Shown in pieces: positions 22,966-35,169 of a DNA stretch of 64,000 bases. Position 1 is the stretch's first letter, and the number at the start of each line of letters is the position of its first letter. A program made the translations under genes and the position numbers. Below the pieces are notes generated by a model that saw nothing but the letters and a program-made list of their open reading frames with translations, made no database searches and was not told where the DNA came from. This stretch comes from Isoetes taiwanensis (lineage: Eukaryota; Streptophyta; Lycopodiopsida; Isoetales; Isoetaceae), in contig JAJEKV010000046.1 in the NCBI GenBank assembly GCA_021234155.1, forward strand, positions 11,112,818 through 11,176,817. The letters are read 5' to 3'.

Positions 22966-24281
22966 CTTGTTTTAGTGAATGTTCAAATTTTTTATAGGTA
23001 TGATCGCACTCGTGAATCTAAGATTAAAGCATGTATGGATATCATTTCACAGCCTTCCAAAGTTTTATTTGGTAAGTCTTTGTTGGTTTTTTTTAATGTT
23101 TTTGGTTAATTGTTATATATTTTCTGACATTGTTACTTTGCAGAACAAATTGCTAGAGATGAAGAGTCTAGGAAATGCCTTAGCGAGATTTTGAGCAATA
23201 TTTCTTCAAAAGTTTTGCGTTTTCTGATTTTTCTGATGGCAAGGAAAGTAGCAGCGTGACGAATGGTAAAGAGATGCTCCTATGATGTCTTATGTGGTCG
23301 TTCCTCCTGTGGTTGTTCCTCCTGCGGTCATTACTCCTGCGGTCGTTCCTCCTGTGGTTGTTCCGGCTGCGGTTGTTCCTGCTGGTATCATATTATCTCC
23401 TACTAATGATTCTGAAGTCTTGATGATCGACAGTTGGTGAAGAAGCAACCAGAGGTGGTAATACAAAAAGAGGATGATGATTATGACGATAAGTTCTATT
23501 CTGAGTTGAGTGAAAGCTATCTAGATAGTGTTAGAGCAATTGGAAAGTATATGGCACCGACAATCAGTAATCAAAGTTCTTTCAGTAATTGCACGTTCAA
23601 TTTTGGTGTCGATGGTGCAGCATTATTTGGTGTGATAGTCTCTGTACTGGGATGAGGTTCTGGTTCTTCATGAATTGCATTGGGACGATGTTCAGGTTCT
23701 TCTGTTTGAACTTTCAGAAAAAACCTGATAAAAGTTTTATCTGCAATGAATGTTGGATGATAATGGTCTTAAAGACCAAGTTTTTGGTGATAACGGACCA
23801 AGTTTTAAGATCTTTGTAAGATCTTGTGTAATGAAACATGTAATGGAACTGTTGTAATGGAATTGTGTAATGAAACTGTCGTAATGGAACTCTATAATTG
23901 AACTGTACTGAAACTGTTGTAATGGAACTGTGTTGTGAAACTGTGTGAAATTGTGTAATGGAATTGTATGAAACTGTGTAATGGGATTGTTAATCCAAAA
24001 TTTATGGTGGAGAAAGAATTCTGTATGGTGGAGGAAGAATTATATGTTATAATTTTAAGCAGATTTGACAGTAATCAAGGGCAAGTGTGAATTACTGTAT
24101 TGCAAGAACAGTCCGCTTCAATTTTGCAAAATCACGTTTTAGATTTACCCAAGCAGAAATTTTTCCTAACACTTGCTTGTGACGAGGAAAAAGAAATAGT
24201 TTATTGGAGATCGACTTAGGGTTTGGCCACGTAATGCGAGCGGCCCCACGCAGCAGAGCTTGCAAAGACCCGGACAGATAT
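22966..24281 (+). repeat. Tandem duplication, copy 2
   Basis: This unit repeats 21690-22965 almost exactly. It contains the last exons of the recombinase-like gene (YDRTRESKIKAC, then an intron, then EQIARDEESRKCLSEIL and the acidic region ending SFSNCTFNFG at about 23580-23612). Its first exon here is less damaged than in copy 1: it retains ACMDIISQPSKVLF before the GTAAGT donor. The duplication excludes the catalytic exons, so on its own it cannot encode a recombinase. Confidence 0.95.
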
Positions 24282-24516
24282 CATGGAGTGGGGCCGCCGC
24301 AAGGCCTTTTGGGGTTTTTGTATTTAGGGCTTTAGGCGGGATTATGGTAGGCTAATCATTTTGGTGGACTAGTTTTTGGTTGGAGCAATCGCGACTCTAT
24401 GCTGCGGAGGTCGAGTTTACCTTGTGGAGGATTCGGTTTTGTGGTGAGTTATGATTTTTGTTTTAGAAAAGGAAGGGTTTTGATGTGGGTGAGATAGGAA
24501 TAGAAGAGATTGAGAA

Positions 24517-25905
24517 ATGGGATCCAAGAGCCAACAGTCGGAGAGGGATTCTGGAGCTAGTTCAGAAGGTGACCAATCTGGTGGAAAGAAGAAAGATGAA
24601 GGCCATGGTATACCCAACCGGAACTCCAGTGCAGCTATGGAACCATCTCAGGTGATAAGCGTGAAGCAGGAAGATGTCGAGAATGCGGCTTTAACTTTGC
24701 CTCTTTGTAAGAAGAAACCTCCGTCCAAGAGATCTTCCAACAAAGACCGACATATTAAGGTTGAAGGACGTGGGCGACGCATCAGGATGCCTGCCATATG
24801 TGCAGCTCGTATATTTCAGCTTACAAGAGAACTGGGCCATAAATCTGATGGAGAGACTATAGAGTGGCTTCTACAGCATGCTGAACCGGCAATCATTGCA
24901 GCTACAGGTACTGGAACAGTTCCTGCTTTAGCTTCAACTTCCGCAGGCCTTCTTAGCAGTATAGGACCTTCGAGGTCTGCTACAAGAAGAGGTCCCATGC
25001 AGAAACCATATCATGAAATGGGACATGAAGAAATAGAAATTACAAATGCAAGGTTGCAGCAAATGCGCACTAGATTAAGTTGGGATAGTTTAGCTGAGAA
25101 AGGAAATAACCTTGCAACGGGAAGGAGAGGAGGGAATAGGTCAATAGCTTATGGGGATGGGAGAATTGGAATTGATCAACAGCTTGTTGATTTTCAGCAC
25201 CCAGGGTTGTTTGAAACATCGTCTGATGCTGGAGAAGAGAAGGTAAATGCAGAAGCTAGGCTCCCAAAAAGGTCAAGGAGTTTGTTAAGTAGCCTGAAGG
25301 ATGAGCCCGATCCTGATCCCGAGCCTGATAAAAGTCCATCAAGGCAAGCTGCAATGATACATGGAGGAGGAACAGCTCCAGGTGGTCTGTCTAACCTAAT
25401 GCAAGCAACAATGTGGGCTGTGGCACCTTCGCCTGGTGTAGTCCCTGCAGCTGCAGCGGCTGCTGTACCAGCCATTCTTGTGTTGCCCATAAGTAGCTCA
25501 ATGCCTCCTGGTGGGGTGGCTGGTTCCCCGGACCAAATATGGGCAGCTGCTTTTCCTTCTTTGGTCCCCGCAGGATCAAGTTACAGGGCAGGTGGCAATG
25601 GGCATAATGCAGGAGACATAGGTTTGTCAATGACATCTGGTGGGAGATTAAACTTTGGCAGTGGAATGGGGCTTGATGTTCATCAAGGAGGGAGCATGGG
25701 ACATGTCTCTCTCACTTCTATGCTGATGGATGATCACGAGCCTCTTGAGCAATCACTTGGGCAAGAGCTTGGATTAGGTGGAGGGCATGTGGAAATGGAA
25801 GCTTCATTCAATTCGTATGGACGAGATGTAGATGCAAATTCTGATCATCATTTAGGTCAACAGCAAGAAAATAACATAGGAAATTCAGACATTTCGCAGA
25901 ATTAA
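24517..25905 (+). CDS. Class I TCP transcription factor
   Basis: The 462-residue protein is a nuclear plant DNA-binding factor. A TCP domain, a noncanonical bHLH, spans about residues 75-130: [17 protein letters not shown] is the basic region, then [20 protein letters not shown] and the helix ending [12 protein letters not shown]. The short basic region and this wording are those of class I (PCF) TCPs, which bind GGNCCCAC-type sites and control growth and cell division genes. The remainder is low complexity: an acidic [10 protein letters not shown] stretch near residue 265, an alanine run near 310, and glycine- and histidine-rich segments towards the end. The frame is intact and intronless, the start follows an in-frame-stop-free leader, and no retroelement interrupts it. 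It is the only gene here I would call functional. The subgroup (TCP8/14/15/22-like) cannot be settled by eye. Confidence 0.95.
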   Translation: MGSKSQQSERDSGASSEGDQSGGKKKDEGHGIPNRNSSAAMEPSQVISVKQEDVENAALTLPLCKKKPPSKRSSNKDRHIKVEGRGRRIRMPAICAARIFQLTRELGHKSDGETIEWLLQHAEPAIIAATGTGTVPALASTSAGLLSSIGPSRSATRRGPMQKPYHEMGHEEIEITNARLQQMRTRLSWDSLAEKGNNLATGRRGGNRSIAYGDGRIGIDQQLVDFQHPGLFETSSDAGEEKVNAEARLPKRSRSLLSSLKDEPDPDPEPDKSPSRQAAMIHGGGTAPGGLSNLMQATMWAVAPSPGVVPAAAAAAVPAILVLPISSSMPPGGVAGSPDQIWAAAFPSLVPAGSSYRAGGNGHNAGDIGLSMTSGGRLNFGSGMGLDVHQGGSMGHVSLTSMLMDDHEPLEQSLGQELGLGGGHVEMEASFNSYGRDVDANSDHHLGQQQENNIGNSDISQN

Positions 25906-26877
25906 ATTGCTGGTCAATGCATTTTTCAGACCATGGACAGGTCTTATAGTAACTCTTATTGGTTTCTTGCCTCTTCCTGCTTGGCATGCATTTAGCTTGA
26001 TGGCATAGCAGCAGAACTTCCCAGGAACCTAGCTGCGTCCTTGGTGCCAAGGGACAATATTCTTGAAATTTAATGTCTTGATTTGATATGTAAGACATTC
26101 GTTTTGTCCAGTTGCAATATAGCCTTCCAATCATCTTCAAGGGAGGTCTAATTTTGGTTTCTTCTGGGTTACTAAAATGTGGCCCAGTCAGCGAGACTGG
26201 TTTTGTAGTCTTTCATTGCAACATTTTGTAGGGCACATATTGTTAGCACAAGCAGTACCAGCTCTAGCAAAATTTTGCACCGTACTTACCAGTTACTTTC
26301 TGGTATGAATTACAGTCAAATTGATGCAGGTAAGTAACCCACATGGGCTTCCAGTTGGAAGGGTCTCTATACCAGGTACTTTATGTAGGCAGGCATACAA
26401 CAAGTTCATCTGAAATATGCTCTTCATCCTGTCAAGGATATGCATAATGTTGGACAGATGGGTCAGAGGTGTTATTTACGCAATGATAAGTTGGAAAAAG
26501 AGATCCACTGCCAAAGAATGGTTGTTAACAATGTTGTCACCAATGTTGGGAGTCCCTCCCGCAAGATGGGAAAAGAACGAGAGGAGCTATCAGGCCACTA
26601 AAAATTAGGGGGTTTGGGCATAACAGAAAGAGAGAAGCGATTTATTTATTATGTTTTGTGTTGTATGCATTTTACTTCCATTCTCTTCCTCGCATTAGAA
26701 AGGTTATCAAATGTGTCCCAGCAGGCTGAATCATATTCGGTTGAATCTAACCTTTACGCCTACTATATTGTTATCAACTATTCTGTCTATAAGTGTTTTA
26801 TTCATCATAGGGGGTTGATATCGGCTCGCCGAACACATCAATGGGGTATTCAATGGGGCTATTCGGTATCCCATAAA
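25906..26877. other. TCP 3' flank
   Basis: No second gene is evident. The first few hundred bases are probably the 3' untranslated region of the TCP gene; I do not see a strong AATAAA signal. Short open frames around 26417-26890 resemble nothing known. Confidence 0.4.
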
Positions 26878-26953
26878 TGTTTTCAGCTCTAGAATTCAAA
26901 TATGGACCTCAAGAATGTTTTCAGCTCTAGAATTCAAATATGGACCTCAAGAA
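26878..26953. repeat. 38-bp unit repeated twice in tandem
   Basis: The unit beginning TGTTTTCAGCTCTAGAATTC occurs perfectly at 26878-26915 and 26916-26953. This is a recent slippage or unequal-exchange duplication in noncoding DNA. Confidence 0.97.
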
Positions 26954-27367
26954 AGAAGCATATGCCCCATTATGGACTTTTAGGTTGGAAGCTGTAGATT
27001 ATACAAATTCTATTGGCCAATATTAACGCATCACTGGTGTAATTTCATGCATTCACAAACTAGCACCAAGTGGCACAAGACTCTCTCTCCCTCTTTTTCT
27101 AACACAACACCTTACTCGCTGAAGCATCCTTAAAGAAAAACTTGGATGGATGAATAAAATTATTAGAATCATAATCCTTTATGTACAACGATCTAAATGT
27201 TTGGAAAAAGAATAACACATAGGTTTTGCATTATTGCTTCTTTGTTTGTAGAATCACATATTTCAATAAGTGAATTGTTGGTTAAAAATAAAAAATATTT
27301 TGATGGCCACTGTGGCTTTTGTTTTTTCGCACACTTAGACATAACCGTGTTGGGAAAGAGAAATGTT

Positions 27368-27389
27368 CGCGGCGGTTAAGACCGCCGCG
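27368..27389. repeat. GC-rich perfect hairpin
   Basis: CGCGGCGGT, a TAAG loop and ACCGCCGCG form a perfect 9-bp stem in AT-rich DNA, 30 bases before the large tandem duplication starts. It is not followed by a T-run, and its role is unknown. Confidence 0.8.
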
Positions 27390-27471
27390 ATAAATTTCTT
27401 GTAGATTTAATCTCGTTCTAGATGAGAAAATTATCAAGCATATATGACATATATAGGGGAACTCTGTTGTA

Positions 27472-27590
27472 TAAGGGTAAGTTGTTCGGGACAGTGTTCT
27501 CGATTTTCTCGGTGCATGTTGCAACCGGCAACTACTGGGAGTAGCTGACTGGAGCAAACAAGGAAAGTTGGACCAAACAACTTACCCTTA
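27472..27590. repeat. Inverted repeat with 15-bp arms
   Basis: TAAGGGTAAGTTGTT at 27472-27486 is exactly complementary to AACAACTTACCCTTA at 27576-27590, with 89 bases between. Copy B has the same arrangement at about 31001-31118 with one mismatch in the first arm. It could be the end structure of a small MITE or a folded transcript; neither is demonstrated. Confidence 0.75.
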
Positions 27591-28925
27591 CAATATAATA
27601 GTTGGCAAGCGGATGTATCCGATTGTTTTTAGTTTTACCTATGTAGGCAGTCAGTCATACCCAAACAGGATTCCAGATTACTAGAGCAGTGGACGTGGCT
27701 GCACCAAATTGTAGTACCCAAAAAGAATGCAGTCCAACTGTTATATTGTGCTTGCCTTCTATATGTAGTGTACTACTATACAATACATATAGTATATGAC
27801 CACGTCCTATGCAACCCAATCCAGTTAGCATGCATGCCAAGCAAGTTTAAGTACTATATTACTGTAATATATCCATACCTTATCTATACAGTACAAACAT
27901 TAGCGATTCGGAATGTCTTAACTTATAGCTATACAAGGTATATAGGTTATTTAACTTATAATAAATAAATATGTAATGCAAGTGAAGCCAAGGAAAGAAA
28001 GAATGATTTTTATCGTCCATGGAGACCAATCGGCTCATGGGACCCAATCAAGAAGCGCAACAGACTTATTACTGTCCGGGTTAAAAAACCTCCGCCCCGA
28101 AGGATGATATAGAAACCCCACAACTTTTTTTTTAAGGGGGGGGATAAAATATATTCTGGTAAGGGGCTCCCAAAGAACACATAAAAATGCATAGATAGGC
28201 TTGTCATCCATCACAACAGCAGTTGCAATGCTTGGGAAAAGATGAGTGGGGAACTGACTATAGAAACAACGTCTAGCTACCCTACAAAACTGAAATAATA
28301 TATTATACATAGGCAAGAGTGACGGCAGTGGCGACATCTTCTCATCGAGATAAAAAAAACCCCCCTTTCGAGTCTTCAAGAAAAACCATAATGAGAAACT
28401 GTCACCAACAACTCGAGGATGCCTTGAAGACGGGAAATAAACATATGGCGAAGTCGAATGTATGATACATCAAATCTGTGAGATGCGAGGAAGACCATTA
28501 TTGTATAACAATGTGCATTCAACCCCAGAGGCACGAATACAATGGCTTGAAAAGGATGGCAAAGCCGAACGCAACATATAAGGAATTGGCGGAATGCTAG
28601 AATCACCTAAAAAAAATGCGAGCACGTGGAAGTACCTGTTAATTATTAGGAATAATATGAAAGAGAGGAATGCGCACTGTGGGCAAGCGACCACAAAAAA
28701 GACTAAGAGATTGGAAGCACCCGTGAAACATCAGTATCAACAACAAGTATACAAATGGAGAAAAGTTTCATTCTCATGAGGATTCGCATCTTTCATCATT
28801 CATCTCAGGAGGTATTTTACATTGGTTGAGAGGGGGTAGCTGCACATCGCAGGCTACCCAAAAACTAATTATAAATTATTACAATTATGTAGCTAAAAAC
28901 AACTCCTCAATAGTTATTAACATAA

Positions 28926-30423
28926 TGCAAGGGCAATTTGGGCGGAGACATTACAGAATCTTAAGCAGCATCTGAACTGGTGGAGGGGAAGTAAACTCAC
29001 CATGGCTGGTAGGATTCTGGTAGCCAAGTCAGTGCTCTGTAGCACTCATGTTTACGCAGCCTCCTGCATACTTGTGCCAGAAAGTGTGGTTAAGGAGTTG
29101 GATGACACCATTCGCAATTTTGTTTGGGGAGGAAATGAGGAGGGGGCTACAGTGAAGGTCGCATGGTGGAAGTGTGTGCGTCCCAGAAAGGCGTGGGACT
29201 TAGGTATGCTTGATGTGTCATTGCGCACGAAGGTTCTGGTGTCGAAATTCATCTGACAGTTGTTGCAGGAGCAACAATCCCCAGGTTTGGCTCTATTGGC
29301 ACAGTCGCTTCGCCACTCTATTGTGTTTAGGAAGCCAGCAATTCTGGCTCAGTTGCCGTGGGCTCTGTTTGAGGATTTGCGGCCATTCCCTCATGCTTCG
29401 CCTTTTCTTAAGGGTCTTCTGAAGGCCTGGAAGGTGGTCAAGGTTCTCTTTTCATTGGACCCTAGCAGGTGTATGGTAGCCTCATCGCCCTTTCTCTGGG
29501 TACCCTTGGATTCTGCATCTCCCTTGGCCTCTTCCCTACACCCAAGTACTCAGCACCGATGGATTGCTGCAGGGGTAACATCCATTCGTGACTGGTATTG
29601 GGAGGGTCATCTGGCGCCGTGGGAGTTTTTTAGGGAACGATTTGGCCTTCGGCGGTGGGACATACGGACTTGGGCCAGAATTGCTAATCCTATTCCATTG
29701 CAGTTGTCTTCTCAAGTCAATTGCGTTTGGAAGTCGCATTTGCATCTCAGTTTGTAGCATCGGCTTATGGGCTTCTAGCACTTTAGGACACGTTGCCGCC
29801 TTCGGATAAGTGGTCGCTTAAGCTTCCAGGGAGTAAGTGGCCCGCCATGTGGAAGTGGGCGTGGAATACATTGCTTCCTCCTAAAATCCGTACTCTTTTG
29901 TGGCAGATGTTGCACCGTAGCCTCAGGGTGAATGTTCGAGTCCACAGGTTCAAGCCTCAGGTAGCGGAAATATGCCCTCTATGTGGGAGGCGTCGAGAGA
30001 CCATTGAGCACTGCTTTGTCCTATGCACAGAGGTAGGGGCAGCTTGGTCCTGGGTGAGAGCTCTCTTTGGGTCTTCATTGTGCAGTCAGAAGATTCTCTT
30101 GGGAGTCTTTCCTAGCAGTTGGCCAGTGGCCAAGCAGCAGGCGTTTCATTTATGCAGAGCTTGGCTTCTGTGGTTGATTTTGAAAAGATGGAGAGCGAAG
30201 GTCTTTCAGAATGCAGTGCTTAGCCCTTTTCGTTTGGTTCTGATCTTGAGGCATAAGTTGTGGCAGGCTTATCAAGTCTCAAGCCTGTCTGGCACAGTTA
30301 AGCGGGAAATTTGGTCGACATTCCTACAGATTGTGAATCATGATGGGCACTTCATTTCTTAGCACCACACTTATCATTATACTTGATCGCATTCTAGTGG
30401 TTTAATATATTCCTATATTCTTC

Positions 30424-30452
<29 letters not shown>
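28926..30452 (+). mobile_element. 5'-truncated L1-type LINE with poly(A) tail
   Basis: The segment matches the minus-strand LINE over about 13496-15010, in the opposite orientation. It holds the end of the reverse transcriptase region (MAGRILVAKS, FVWGGNEEGATVKVAWWKCV) and the zf-RVT part (WPAMWKWAWN, LPPKIRTLLWQML, CPLCGRRRETIEHCFVLC). It ends in 29 A residues at 30424-30452. The uninterrupted empty site is visible in copy B of the surrounding duplication near 32475, where TTAACATAACAAAGTATGATG runs on without a break. I see no target duplication, and a few target bases seem lost on the left. Stops interrupt the frame, so it is not functional. Confidence 0.92.
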
Positions 30453-30455
<3 letters not shown>

Positions 30456-30949
30456 TATGATGAGATGTTGGATGATGTAGCTGCTGAAGATTAAAAAACC
30501 CCACCCTTTCGGGTTTTCGAGGAAAAACCCTAATGATAAGCCCTCAGTAAGGGGTTGGAACAATCTTCATGCTACTACAACGGTCCTCAAAAAATATGAA
30601 TATCAACGAAGCCAGAAAGTGCATGTTAACTGAATGTCTGCATATTATAAACACTAAAACATATATATGATAAAAAAAAACCTCCAAAATAAAAAGGGCT
30701 GGTCATGCGTGCCACGCAAAACAATAAACATAACATAAATAGGGAGAGTGAGAGAATTAATTAATTATTCATAACTAAAAAGGGATTGGGGGGTGGGTTC
30801 AAGAGGGAAAGAAAGAAAACTGCTGAGACGAAGAAGAAACATCGATTTGAGAAGCTGAAGATGACTCCTGCTATAAAAAAAACTAAACTGGAGGTCCAAA
30901 ATTCCATGCAAAACATGCATGCGAAACATGCATATATGCATGCATGCTC

Positions 30950-32990
30950 GATGAGAAAATTATCAAGCATATATGACATATATAGGGGAACTCTGTTGTA
31001 TAAGGGTAAGCTGTTCGAGACAGCGTTCTCGATTTGCTCAGTGCATGCTGCAACCGGCAACTGCTGGGAGCAGCTCACTAAAGCAAACAAGGAAAGTTGG
31101 ACCAAACAACTTACCCTTACGATATAATAGTTGGGGAGCGGATGTATCCGATTGTTTTCAGTTTTACCTATGTAGGCAGTCCCAAATAGGATTCCAGATT
31201 ACTAGAGCAGTGGACGTAGCTGCACCAAATTGTAGTACCCAAAAAGAATGCAGTCCAACTGTTATATTGTGCTTGCCTTCTGTATGTAGTGTACTACTAT
31301 ACAATACATATAGTATATGACCACGTCCTATGCAACCCAATCCAGTTAGCATGCATGCCAAAAAAGTTTAAGTACTATATTACTGTAATATATCCATACT
31401 TTATCTATACATTACAAACATTAAGGAGTCTAAATGTCTTAACTTGTAGCTATACAAGGTATATAGGTTATTTAACTTATAATAAATACGTAATGCAAGT
31501 GAAGCCAAGGAAAGAAAAAATGATTTTTATCGTCCACTGAGACCAATCGGCCCATGGGACCCAATGAAGAAGCGCAACAGACTTATTACTGTCCGGGTTA
31601 AACCAATGAAGAAGCGCAACAGACTTATTACTGTCCGGGTTAAAAAACCTCCGTCCCGAAGGATGATATAGAAACTTTTTTTTTTTTTTTTGGGGGATCA
31701 AATATATTCTGGTAAGGGACTCCCAAAGAGCACAGAAAAATGCATAGATAGGCTTGTCATCTATCACAGCAGCAGTTGCAGTATTTGGAAAACGACGAGT
31801 GGGGAATCGACTAAAGACAACGTCTAGCTACCCTACGAAACTGAATTGATATATTATGTATAGGCAAGAGTGAGGGCAGTGGCGACAACTTCTCATCGAG
31901 ATAAAAAAAAACCTCGCCCTTTCGAGTTTTCAAGAAAAACCATAATGAGAAACTGTCGCCAACAACTCGAGGATGCCTTGAAGACGGGAAATAAACATAT
32001 GGCGAAGTCGAATGTATGATACATCAGATCTTGAGATGTGAGGAAGACCATTATTGTATAACAATGGGCATTCAACCCCAGAGGCACAAATACAGTGGTT
32101 TGAAAAGGATGGCAAACCCGAACGCAACACATAAGGAACTGGCGGAATGCTAGAATCACCTGAAAAAAATGCGAGCACGTGGAAGTACCTGTTAATTATT
32201 AGGAATAATATGAAAGAGAGGAATGCGCATTGTGGGCAAGCGACCACAAAAAAGACTAAGAGATTGAAAGCACCCGCGAAACATCAGTATCAACAAGTAT
32301 ACAAATGGTAAAAAGTTTCATTCTCATGAGGACTCGCATATTTCATCATTCATCTCAGCAGGTATTTTACATTGGTTGAGAGTGGGTAGTTGTACATCGC
32401 AGGCTACCAAAAACTAATTATAAATTATTACAATTATGCAGCTAAAAACAACTCCTCAATAGAATTATTAACATAACAAAGTATGATGAGATGTTAGATG
32501 ATGTAGCTACTGAAGGCTTATCACAAGAATTATTAAAAAACCCCGCCCTTTCGCATTTTCGAGGAACAACCCTAATGATAAGCCCTCAGCAAGGGGCTTG
32601 GACAATCTTCATGCTACTACAACGGTCTTCAAAAAATATGAATATCGAGGAAGCCAGAAAGCGCATCTTAACTGAATCTCTGCACAATATAAACATTAAA
32701 ACATATACATGATAAAAAAAACCTCCAACATAAAAAGGGTTGGTCACGCGTGCCACACAAAACAATAAACATAACATAAATAGAGGGAGCGTGAGAGGAT
32801 TAATTAATTATACATAATTAAAAAGGGATTGGGGGGGTGGGTTCAAGAGGAAAAGAAAGGAAACTGCTGAGACTAAGAGAAATGTTGCTTTGAGAAGCTG
32901 AAGAAGACTTCTGTTATAAAAAAACTAAACTGGAGGTCCAAAATTGCATGCAAAACATGCATGTGAAACATGCATGTATGCATCATGCTC
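30950..32990. repeat. Large tandem duplication, copy B
   Basis: This 2041-bp direct repeat of copy A starts GATGAGAAAATTATC at 30950 and ends GCATCATGCTC at 32990. It lacks the LINE and carries its own 42-bp internal duplication. The CCCTTTCG-type modules recur at about 31899-31945 and 32533-32580. No gene is supported. Confidence 0.92.
31561..31644. repeat. 42-bp unit repeated twice in tandem
   Basis: CCAATGAAGAAGCGCAACAG and its following 22 bases are repeated exactly at 31561-31602 and 31603-31644. Copy A of the larger duplication has one unit only (about 28043-28084), so this doubling came after the larger event. Confidence 0.95.
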
Positions 32991-33589
32991 CTCTTTTTGA
33001 GAATCTCGATCCTATGGATCGATTCGTGTTCTAATGAGGTTTGAAGGAAAAGATGAGCATGCAGACGCATGACATAAGTCATCCTTGCAGGTAGTTTCTT
33101 AGTCTTTGCAGTCAAAGGGGCCACTGAAACATTTGCTGCTATAGAGTACATGTTAGAATCTGAAGAGAACTTCATTCTAACTAGTCCGATTGATCGTGTA
33201 CCCATTTAGAATTCGACATTTCTAACACAAACATAAAGTAAGAGGCTTAGATTTTAGATGTCCATGCACATGCTCCTTTTTTGAAATGTATGGTTCCACT
33301 TCTAACTCCTGATCGATGCTATGCCATTTACTAAGATATACAACAGGAGATCATGTTGAAGTATTTGTAAAAACCATGTTGAAGTGGTTGAAGAAGGAGC
33401 AAAGCTTCTCGGTCATTCTCTTAATATTTTTTATTCATTGTGATGCAGAAGATGGGTCTCCATTAACAGGCAGCAGTAACTCCCTTCTTTCTCCCTTTCC
33501 TGACCCTTGTACCCTTCAAATAGCCTTGTCTTGCTACACTGACTTGCTAAATCCTCCCCGCAAGGTATGCATTATGCTTATCTGCATTG

Positions 33590-34320
33590 ACAATGGGGCA
33601 GCTACTATAGCAATAATGTGTTTGCCCAAAATGCATGTACCAGATCTTGCGTCATGGAATGTGATAATTGCAGGATATCTAAATCAACAAGATGCTAAGA
33701 ATGCACTTAGTGTTTTTGCAAAAATGCAGCTTGATGGTGTAAACCGAACAAAATTACGTTCTTTAACATTGTCAATGCATGTGGTGCAATTGCTGCACTT
33801 GAAGATGGTAAATGGGCTCATTCCCACATTTAACCAAGACCGTTTAATGAACAATACATTAACTGACATGTATGGTAAATGTGAGAGGATGGAAGTTGCC
33901 CAGAACCTGTTTGACAAATGGTCGCAAGGAATATTGTATCGTGGAACGCAATGATTTCAGGATTTGCACAACATGGCTCTGGCATAGAAGCAATTCTACT
34001 TTACAATAGGATGCTATAGGAAGGAACAGATGCAGATGAAATACATTTGTTTTGTCTGCATGTCGTCATGCATACCTCCTTGATGGTGGTTATTTCCATT
34101 TTCTTCTAATGAGTGAATGCCATGGTATTGTACAAATGGGCCATCATTATGCATGTCTTATTGATCTGCTTGGACATCTTGGAGGTCTAGATGGGCTTAA
34201 GGAGATTGTAAATGGATTGGCATTCATCCCTAGTCTAGAGGAATGGCAGTATCTTCTTGGTGCATGTCCAATATATGGAAGTCTGGAACTAGCAGAATAC
34301 AGTATACAAAAAGGCCTTTG
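33590..34320 (+). pseudogene. PPR protein pseudogene (fragment)
   Basis: Across two frames the DNA encodes pentatricopeptide-repeat signatures: LASWNVIIAGYLNQQDAKNA, LSVFAKMQLDGV, LTDMYGKCERMEVAQNLFDK, and after a frameshift WNAMISGFAQHGS-like sequence near 33945-33980. The downstream frame (34052-34320) reads HHYACLIDLLGHLGGLDGL, then EWQYLLGACPIYGSLELAE, the usual end of plant PLS-type PPR proteins that act in organelle RNA processing. The piece lacks a start, most repeats and the terminal domain, and is frameshifted at about 33780 and 33930. It is a decayed copy, possibly retroposed, since no intron is visible. Confidence 0.82.
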
Positions 34321-34667
34321 TTGCTTGAATTGCTTAAACCTCAGCCTTTGTTCTCTATATTCCTGGTCAAATCACCCATTGCATGGTAATCCCTTCCCTT
34401 AGCACATGGCTACTGCATCCATCACCAAGTGTCTCAACGTGTCACTAATCTTAGACATTGTTTGTAGCCATGATATCAATGAATCTTTTTTCTCACAAGA
34501 TTCAATAAATACAGTGTTCTTATCATATCTCATCTTAATCTTTGAAGCTTGGATAGTCCAGAGGAAAGCACGAAGAAAAGGAAGTAAGGAAAAGCACCAG
34601 GGGTTGCTATAAAAGACAAGGTGGACAAGACCTCCGAAAGGATGGAGGAATTAAACAGAGAAAAATT

Positions 34668-35108
34668 TGTGTAGGGGATTATATATTTACCGATCACATG
34701 CATGAGGCTGCCCCCCAAAAACGAAGCTGGTGAGAGGCCACTTCAGCTCCGTAAGATATACGCAGACCATTTAAGGAACTTGAAGAACAAAATAAGGAGC
34801 AATCTCAATGCCCACGTGATCGACCTAGATAAAAATAACTTGTATTCAAGGGTGTTTAGTGCATGCACAGTAAAGCGATCCACATATTTATAAGACAAGG
34901 ATTGAAGTCGAGTATTCGAAGTTTAATGCTATGATCTGTATCAAGGTCGATAACTATTGATTTGAAATATTGCTATAGTACTTTCATAGTTTGCAATATT
35001 ACTGATTAAAAACAAGACCTTGATTGAGTTTAATTGAGGCTTGGGAATTGTTAAGTTCTATTGCTATTGTGCTTGTAACTTGAATACTTCTATAGGAATA
35101 TTTCTCCA
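34668..35108 (+). repeat. Possible copia-type 5' LTR
   Basis: The right end (TTTCTCCA) sits two bases before a primer-site-like TGGTATCAGAAGG at 35110, which resembles the initiator tRNA-Met site used by copia elements. A TATA-like CATATTTATAAG lies at about 34882. The left end at TGTGTAGGGG is a guess, since no partner LTR is present. Confidence 0.4.
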
Positions 35109-35169
35109 TTGGTATCAGAAGGCTCCAGAGTAGGTAGAGGAGCTGCTCAAGTGGAGCTCTTGCTACAAC

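Larger units (their letters stand above)
27421..30949. repeat. Large tandem duplication, copy A (interrupted by a LINE)
   Basis: Copy A starts GATGAGAAAATTATCAAGC and ends CATGCATGCATGCTC. Without the 1.5-kb LINE at about 28926-30452 it is about 2.0 kb and matches 30950-32990 throughout, with small indels and substitutions. It contains two related modules with the pattern AAAAACCCCNCCCTTTCG at about 28350-28400 and 30491-30540, and AT-rich DNA. I see no gene in it. Confidence 0.92.

Noticed and set aside
27368-27389. GC hairpin as a transcription terminator
   Set aside because: Plant nuclear genes do not end this way, no T-run follows, and no gene precedes it.
28594-28760. BED zinc-finger-like reading (WKYLLIIRNNMKERNAHCG)
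   Set aside because: Only one Cys is present, the His pair is missing, and the frame has no transposase context.
30786-31127. 113-codon plus-strand open frame
   Set aside because: It spans the junction of the two large duplicate copies at 30950; a gene there would have been created by the duplication, and nothing else supports it.
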